Shown here: positions 58,864 through 64,000 of the stretch, piece by piece
Position numbering within the stretch: the stretch's first letter is position 1
Layout: each line of letters starts with the position of its first letter
Assembly (NCBI GenBank): GCA_003243195.1
Contig: QFQI01000001.1
Span: forward strand, 567,774-631,773
Length of the DNA stretch: 64,000 nucleotides
Origin: Sphingomonas taxi
GTDB lineage: Bacteria; Pseudomonadota; Alphaproteobacteria; Sphingomonadales; Sphingomonadaceae
Direction of reading: 5' to 3'
Translations under genes and position numbers: made by a program
Notes under the pieces: model-generated
Told to the model about the DNA's origin: nothing
The model's database searches: none
What the model saw: only the letters and a program-made list of their open reading frames with translations

Positions 58864-60171
58864 TCGTCACGATCAGCCCGGGTGCCGCGTCATCCAAGGT
58901 CAACTCGCCGCCATGGAGCTTGGCGATGGCGAACGCCAAAGGGAGACCCAGGCCATGTCCGGCTCGATGCCGGCTGCCGTCGAGCCGTCCGAAGCGGCGC
59001 AGCGCCGTTGCATGGGCCGAACGCGGGATGCCGGGACCATCATCCCTGATCCTGATCTCTATCATGTCGCCGTTGCGAGCCAGGGACAGGCAAATAGTGG
59101 TGCCTGCGGGTGTATGATCGATCGCATTCGTGACAAGGTTGAGCAGCGCCTGCGCCAGCAACTGGCGGTCGCCGTCGATGCGCAGTGCCGGTCCCGGCTC
59201 GACCTTCAACCGCTGTCCGCCCTCACCCGCCAGTGCCGCTCCCACCTCGCCGACCTGCTCCACCACCGCAGCCAGATCGACAGGTGCAAACCCGTCGCGA
59301 TTACGCCCCTCGACATCTGCGATGCGCAGGATCGCCGCGAACAGATCGAGCAGCGTGTCGCACTGGTCGAGCGCGCACTCCAGCGCCTCTCGCGATGGCG
59401 GCATCGGCGCCGCCGTCATCACGGCCAAGTGGCTTCTCAGTCGGGCCAGAGGTGTGCGCAGGTCGTGGGCAACGTCGCTGCTGACGTGGCGCAGATGGTC
59501 CATGAGTGTGGCGATGCGATCGAGCATCCGATTGAAGGTCGCCGCCTGCCTGTCGAAAGCGCCACCGCGCGGGGCAACCGGGATACGTCGCGCCATGTCA
59601 CCGGCGATGATCGCCTCAGCCGCCGCACGGACCTCGCCAATCCGCCGACGAACCATCGCCCCAACAGGACGGTTCCGCCGAGCACGACGAGCGTGATCGA
59701 CCCAAACCCGAGAACATAGTTGCGCGTCCGTAGCGCGGCATAGCCGTCGATCGGCTCTGTCTCCGCGACGATCGCGAGCCGGTACCCGCCACCTACGTCG
59801 CGCACCAGCGCCCGTCCCGCCGAAAGGCCGGGGATGGCATCGCGCGTACTCAGGGTCGACAGACCGTCCGGGATATGGCGGGACAGCGCGACGTTGCCCG
59901 CCAGTCGGCGCCCGCGCCGGTCGGTCAGCGCGAAGCCAACGTCCCCGGTATCGCGCCGGCGCGACAGCGACGCGATCCTCGCCGCGATCGCAGAGGCGTC
60001 GCCGGGCCTGATATCTTCCGTCACGGCGTCACCGATCGCGGCGATGCGGCGGTCTACCAGCGCGACCACCGCACGGTGCGAGGCGGTGAAGGTCGCATAA
60101 CCCGTCAGCACCGTTGCCGCGAGGAACGCCAGAAGGAAGCTCGCCGTCAGCGCGCGCAGCGATCCCATCAA
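58823..60171 (-). pseudogene. Sensor histidine kinase split by a frameshift in the HAMP region
   Basis: Two frames make one kinase. The first (start 60171) has a helix (SLRALTASFLLAFLAATVLT), a periplasmic sensor of about 130 residues and a second helix (FGSITLVVLGGTVLLG). The second (open from 59656) begins in HAMP (VRRRIGEVRAAAEAIIAGDM) and carries the H-box VAHDLRTPLARLRSH, N-box LLNLVTNAIDHTP, G1 RDDGPGIP and G2 GHGLGLPLAFAIAKLHGG. One extra base in the C4 run at 59659-59662 would join them as LLGAMVRRRIGEV. This may be a real mutation, a slippery on/off tract or a sequencing error. The last residues (APAARNSSG) are encoded by IS3 debris. The start overlaps the regulator stop by ATGA. Confidence 0.8.
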
Positions 60172-60845
60172 TCGTCCAGCAGCATGTAGCCGACGCCGCG
60201 GCGGGTGACGATCGGGTCGCCCTCGCCCGCAGCGGTCAGCTTGCGGCGCAGCATGCGGACCTGTGCGTCGACGATGTTGCCGCCCGGCTCGAACTCATAG
60301 CCCCACACGTTCTCGATCAGCATCGCGCGGGTAAGGACGCTGCCCTTGTGGCGAACCAGTTCGACAAGCAGCCTGAATTCCAGCCGGGCGAGGTCGAGGC
60401 TGCGTTCGCCCCGCCACGCACGGACATGCGCCGGGTTGACGACGATGTCGCCCGCGCGGAGCGTGTCGGCACCGGGTTCGCTCCAGCCGCGCGCGCGGAT
60501 CAGCGCCTTCAGACGGGCATCGATCTCCGCCGCCGGGGTCGGTTTCACCACATAATCGTCGGCGCCCGCGGTAAGCCCTGCGATCTTCTCCGCCGAACGC
60601 TCCAGCGCGGACAGCATCAGGATCGGCATTCGCTTGCCCCGTTCGCGCAGCCGCAGCGCGACACCGCTGCCGCCGAGGTGCGGCAGCATGCAATCGAGGA
60701 CGATCGCGTCGAACGCGTCGCGCTCCACCGCGATCAGCGCATCGGGGCCGGTCGGCGCGATCGTGACGGCGTGGCCGATCTGCCGCAGCTCTTCAGCCAG
60801 GCTCGCTGCGTAGAGTTCGTCGTCTTCGACCAGCAGCAGGTTCAC
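60168..60845 (-). CDS. OmpR-family response regulator
   Basis: 225 residues. The receiver domain has the acidic pair Glu7/Asp8/Asp9, phospho-acceptor Asp51 in AIVLDCMLP, Ser in LMLSA and Lys in DYVVKPTP. The C-terminal winged helix (RSLDLARLEFRLLVELVRHK, then GGNIVDAQVRMLRRKL and RRGVGYMLL) is OmpR/PhoB-like. It is encoded before its kinase and overlaps it by ATGA. With the kinase frameshifted, it may be unphosphorylated or driven by another kinase. The TonB receptor gene on the same strand ends 79 bp upstream, so the system may control that receptor. Confidence 0.9.
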   Translation of the reverse strand: MNLLLVEDDELYAASLAEELRQIGHAVTIAPTGPDALIAVERDAFDAIVLDCMLPHLGGSGVALRLRERGKRMPILMLSALERSAEKIAGLTAGADDYVVKPTPAAEIDARLKALIRARGWSEPGADTLRAGDIVVNPAHVRAWRGERSLDLARLEFRLLVELVRHKGSVLTRAMLIENVWGYEFEPGGNIVDAQVRMLRRKLTAAGEGDPIVTRRGVGYMLLDD

Positions 60846-60923
60846 GTGCGTCCCGTCGAGTAGCCACGATCGCCGACCGTTACATCGGTGATCGTGGCTG
60901 TCCAGCTCCTCACGTCCCTCCCC

Positions 60924-63479
60924 TCACAGGCGAATGGTGCCTTCGAGGCCGAGGGTGCGGGGGGCGTTGAAGTTGCCGTAATCGCCCAGGATGTTGTTGA
61001 TGCCGCTCGCCGCCGTCGTGGTCAGCGCGCCGAGGCTGTTCGAGGGATCACGGCGATAGACATGCGCCTCGTCGAACAGGTTGCGGACCCAGGCGCTGAT
61101 CGTCAGCGTGCGGTTGTCGCCCAGCGTGATGTCCGCCACCGCGACCCGGCCGTTGACGATGAACGAGGCGTCGTTCTTCGTCGCATACTGGTCGAACGTC
61201 TGCGTTGCCTGCGCATAGTTGCCGTCGAGGTGAAAGCGCAGGTTCGCGCCGTCGAACGGCAGGTTGTAGTCGATCGATCCGCTCGCCGCGTTGCGCGGCG
61301 TGTAGACAATGAAGACGCTCTGGACGACGTTCGTGAACGGGTTCAGCACCGGCGGGATCTTCGTGTAGGTATAGGCGTAGGAGCCGGTCAGCGTCAGCCC
61401 GTCGAGCGGGTTGACGGTCAGGTCAGCCTCGATACCCCTGATCCTGGTGGTTCCCGGCGCGTTGATCGTCTCCAGCGTGTTCCGCGTCGTCCCGTTGCCG
61501 AGCGGCGCGACGTTCGAGAAATCGACCTGGCTGCCGGTACGATCCATGATGTAGCCGGCGAGGTTCAGCCGGACGCGGTGGTTGAGGAACTCGGTCTTGG
61601 CGCCGATCTCGTAGCTGTCGACCGTCTCCGGCCCGAACGAACGATAGCTGACCGAGCGCGAACTGGCGCCGCCGGCGCGATAGCCCGAGGCGTATTTGGC
61701 GTAGAGGTGGATGTCGCGGGTTGCGTCGAACGCCACCGTCGCCATCGGGTCGAACCGGTTGTTCGTCTCCGCGAAGGTACACAGCGGCGCCGAGGCCAAT
61801 GTCACCGGGCAGCGCGAGGGTGCGTTGTTGACGATGTAGAGCGTACCGTCCTTGTCGTCGTGCGTGTACCGCCCACCTGCGGTCAGGTGCAGCGACTCCA
61901 GCGCAGCGGGCGTGTAGGTCAATTGGCCATAGGCGGCGTAGCTCCTGGACGAGGCGTGGCTCGACCGGTCGATGAAGCGGCAGCCCGGCTGCGATCCGAA
62001 CCCGTTTGAACCCGTGCACGGATCGACGATCGTGTATCCGGTCGCGACACCGACGGAATTGACCATCCAGCGATTCGAGCTCGGGGTCGCGGCGTCGTCG
62101 CTCACCGATTCGTCGAAATAGTAGAGGCCGGCGGCGTAATCGAGCCCGCCGACGCTGCCGATCGCCTGCAATTCCTGGCTGAACTGATGCTGGTAGAGGT
62201 CCGCCAGGCTGTAGCGGCTGAACAGCCCGCCAGTGTAGACCGCCGGTGCCGTTGCGGTCGCGGCCGTCGTCAGCGTCGCGCCGAACACCGGCACGCGGTG
62301 CGCGCCGCCCGAATTGTCGTACTGGTTCGAGCTGACGGTGCGGTACGCGGTGATCGAGCGCAACTCGATCCACGGCGCGGGATTGTAGGTGAGGTGGAGC
62401 GCGACGCCGTGCGTCTTATCGACGCTCTCCTGCTGCGGCACGCCGATGTCGGCGTTCTTCATCCGGTTGTCGCCCTCGACCTGGACGATCGACGGCAGCG
62501 CCTTGACCGTGCCGGTGAAGGTCGTCGGACTGGTGCCGGGCAGGATGCAGCCCGGATGCGCGGAGGCGGCGCCCTCGACGCAGCCGTTGGGGTTGACGTT
62601 CAGCAGCTGGCTGTAGAACGGCGTGTTGGCGTCATAGCCGAAATCAAACGAGAAATCGGCTTTGAAGTCGTCGCGAGGTGCCCAGCGGACCGCGATGCGC
62701 CCGCCGCGGCGGTCGAAATAGTTCCAGCCCTTCTGCCCCGACAGCGGGTTCTTCGTCGTCGGCCCCTGATACTGGACGACGCCGTCCACCTTGAAGCTGA
62801 TGTCGCTCACCTCGGGCAGGTCGAGGTGAAAGTCGCCGTTGTAGCCGCCGTAGTTGGCGACCCCCGCGGTCGCGCGCAGGTCGAACTTGCCCGACGGCGG
62901 CCTGGTGACGATCGACAGCGCGCCGCCTTCGGTGTTGCGGCCGAACAAAGTGCCCTGCGGCCCCTTCAGCACCTCGATCCGGTCGACGTCGAACAGCGCC
63001 GCGTTCAATCCGTGCTGACGGCCGAGGTAGACGCCGTCGATATAGATGCCAACGCCCTGCTCGCGCGCCGGCTGATTGGCGTCGAGCGGGACGATGCCGC
63101 GGATACCGACCGTCAGCGCGGTCTGCCGCGCCTCGAAGGTCGCGACGCGTAGGCTCGGCACGGCGCCGTCGGCGAGGTCGAGCAGGCTCTGGACATGCCG
63201 ATCCTGCAACGCCTGGGTGCTGAGCACGTTGATCGCGATCGGCGTCTTCTGCAGGTTCGTCTCCCGCCGGGTGGCGGTGACGACGATGTCGCCGAGGCTG
63301 CTCTGGTCGAGACTGGTGGCAGGCGGCGTGGCCGGCGCGGTGGGTGCGACGCTCGGCGCCGTTGCTGCGGGGGTGACCGGCGCGGCGGGTGCAATGGCCG
63401 CCTGACCCGCGGCAGGCAGGGCGAGCGCGGCGATGCCGCTCAGAAGACGCAGACGCAAACCGGAACGCGACGACAGCAT
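60924..63479 (-). CDS. TonB-dependent receptor upstream of the two-component system
   Basis: 851 residues. AAGGGGG lies five bases before ATG 63479. The signal peptide (LRLLSGIAALALPAAGQAAI) leads into a Pro/Ala/Thr-rich linker of about 30 residues, the TonB-box-like LGDIVVTATRRETNLQKTPI and the plug (YIDGVYLGRQHGLNAALFDV, DRIEVLKGPQGTLFGRNTEG). The barrel closes with NAPRTLGLEGTIRL. The GRNTEGGA/FDVDRIEVLKGP set is typical of sphingomonad receptors of unknown ligand. It may be read through into the response-regulator gene. Confidence 0.88.
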   Translation of the reverse strand: MLSSRSGLRLRLLSGIAALALPAAGQAAIAPAAPVTPAATAPSVAPTAPATPPATSLDQSSLGDIVVTATRRETNLQKTPIAINVLSTQALQDRHVQSLLDLADGAVPSLRVATFEARQTALTVGIRGIVPLDANQPAREQGVGIYIDGVYLGRQHGLNAALFDVDRIEVLKGPQGTLFGRNTEGGALSIVTRPPSGKFDLRATAGVANYGGYNGDFHLDLPEVSDISFKVDGVVQYQGPTTKNPLSGQKGWNYFDRRGGRIAVRWAPRDDFKADFSFDFGYDANTPFYSQLLNVNPNGCVEGAASAHPGCILPGTSPTTFTGTVKALPSIVQVEGDNRMKNADIGVPQQESVDKTHGVALHLTYNPAPWIELRSITAYRTVSSNQYDNSGGAHRVPVFGATLTTAATATAPAVYTGGLFSRYSLADLYQHQFSQELQAIGSVGGLDYAAGLYYFDESVSDDAATPSSNRWMVNSVGVATGYTIVDPCTGSNGFGSQPGCRFIDRSSHASSRSYAAYGQLTYTPAALESLHLTAGGRYTHDDKDGTLYIVNNAPSRCPVTLASAPLCTFAETNNRFDPMATVAFDATRDIHLYAKYASGYRAGGASSRSVSYRSFGPETVDSYEIGAKTEFLNHRVRLNLAGYIMDRTGSQVDFSNVAPLGNGTTRNTLETINAPGTTRIRGIEADLTVNPLDGLTLTGSYAYTYTKIPPVLNPFTNVVQSVFIVYTPRNAASGSIDYNLPFDGANLRFHLDGNYAQATQTFDQYATKNDASFIVNGRVAVADITLGDNRTLTISAWVRNLFDEAHVYRRDPSNSLGALTTTAASGINNILGDYGNFNAPRTLGLEGTIRL

Positions 63480-63695
63480 GGGAACCCCCTTATGATTTCT
63501 CGTTAGGGGCGGCGGTTAAGACCGGCCGGGGACATGATCGCGACAGTTCGATGACGCCGGACGTCGCCGGGATCTCACACGATTTTCATCTTTGATGGGG
63601 TGCACGGAGTTTTTCTTGACGTCCTCCCTGTTTTTTCATCCATGTTGAGTGAGAGTTTTCCGGCCCTTTGAAGCCTGCGGGCGAGGAGCTGGGAC

Positions 63696-63962
63696 ATGAA
63701 GAAGACGAGGCATACTGAGGAGCAGATCGGGTTCGCGCTGAAGCAGGCGGAGACGGGCACGTCGGTGGCGGAGGTGATCCGCCGGATGGGGATCTCGGAG
63801 CAGACATTCTACCGCTGGAAGAAGGTGTACGGCGGCCTCGGCGTCGGCGAACTGCGGCGCCTGAAGCTGCTCGAGGAGGAGAACCGCAAGCTCAGGCAGC
63901 TCGTCGCGGATCTGAGCCTGGACAAACACATCCTGCAGGACGTTCTGGCAAAAATGCCCTGA
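63696..63962 (+). CDS. IS3-family transposase OrfA
   Basis: 88 residues: helix-turn-helix TEEQIGFALKQAETGTSVAE, then VIRRMGISEQTFYRWKKVYG, followed by a leucine-zipper helix (LRRLKLLEEENRKLRQLVAD, then LSLDKHILQDVLAKMP). This is the standard HTH_Tnp_1 OrfA of the IS407-like group, which binds the IS ends. GGAGCTGGGAC precedes the ATG. Five A residues at 63950-63954, just before its stop, provide a place for -1 slippage into OrfB. Confidence 0.92.
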   Translation: MKKTRHTEEQIGFALKQAETGTSVAEVIRRMGISEQTFYRWKKVYGGLGVGELRRLKLLEEENRKLRQLVADLSLDKHILQDVLAKMP

Positions 63963-64000
63963 AGCCTGGACGACGGCGCGAGCTCGTCGCGCACGTCCAG
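63950..64000 (+). CDS. IS3-family transposase OrfB (first residues only)
   Basis: In the -1 frame relative to OrfA, the DNA reads KNALKPGRRRELVAHVQ up to the window end, the typical opening of OrfB in IS407-like elements. The A5 run at 63950-63954 is the likely slippage site that yields the OrfAB fusion transposase. Catalytic residues lie outside the window. Confidence 0.7.

Larger units (their letters stand above)
63617..64000 (+). mobile_element. Left part of an IS3-family insertion sequence (cut by window edge)
   Basis: The segment contains OrfA complete and the start of OrfB in the -1 frame. The left end is not fixed; TGACGTCCTCCCTG at 63617 is a plausible terminal repeat because IS3 ends commonly start with TG. 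The right end and any target duplication lie outside the window. Confidence 0.55.

Noticed and set aside
1..64000. tRNA, rRNA, CRISPR, prophage or conjugative functions
   Set aside because: None was recognised on reading both strands; only IS3 and IS5 pieces represent mobile DNA.

Overview
The window is high-GC DNA from an alphaproteobacterium, most likely a Sphingomonas or close relative. The inference rests on four TonB-dependent receptors, an UrcA-family secreted protein, TPR-sulfotransferases, a glucuronoyl-esterase-like enzyme and a chitin-type TonB locus. No rRNA, tRNA, CRISPR array or prophage was seen. Most genes are packed in operons with ATGA, GTGA or TGATG stop/start overlaps.

Layout. 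(1) 1-9779: a minus-strand operon encodes a split ThDP 2-oxoacid decarboxylase, an aldehyde dehydrogenase, an acyl-CoA dehydrogenase, a class III CoA-transferase, a MaoC-type hydratase, a CitE-type lyase and an OprO/P-type porin (cut by the window edge). It diverges from a LysR gene and a KgtP-like permease. The set reads as a complete route for a branched C5-type dicarboxylate or 2-oxoacid. (2) 9960-17144: a TetR gene, a TonB receptor coupled to a CE15-like esterase, and a TPR-sulfotransferase. (3) 17155-23974: a chitin/GlcNAc locus with NagX, a TonB receptor and a GH20 hexosaminidase. (4) 24092-28601: a diguanylate cyclase, then a SnoaL/SDR/deacetylase set facing a LysR gene. (5) 28742-32735: a TetR gene facing a catalase/unknown/DyP-peroxidase operon, with an 8-bp tandem repeat between them. 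(6) 32945-40684: a LysR-centred cluster with two fatty-acid-hydroxylase/sterol-desaturase enzymes, a 2-oxoglutarate-type oxygenase, a TPR-sulfotransferase and several unknown proteins. A LysR-type box with constant spacing occurs before three of its transcription units. (7) 41223-54945: a urea-carboxylase-type operon, probably for guanidine, with its ABC transporter and a NikR-like ribbon-helix-helix protein, facing a TonB receptor. Three 28-bp inverted repeats of identical geometry sit at the expected control points. (8) 54946-64000: a worn region with a beta-domain adhesin fragment, a VOC protein, a ClC antiporter, IS3 debris, a two-component system whose kinase is frameshifted, another TonB receptor, and the left part of an IS3-family element.

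The two strongest candidates for undescribed biology are the LysR/hydroxylase/sulfotransferase regulon (32945-40684) and the NikR-like regulon that joins guanidine/urea catabolism to a TonB receptor (41223-54945). In both cases repeated operator sequences, visible in the DNA, tie the genes together. Functions beyond family level are inference.
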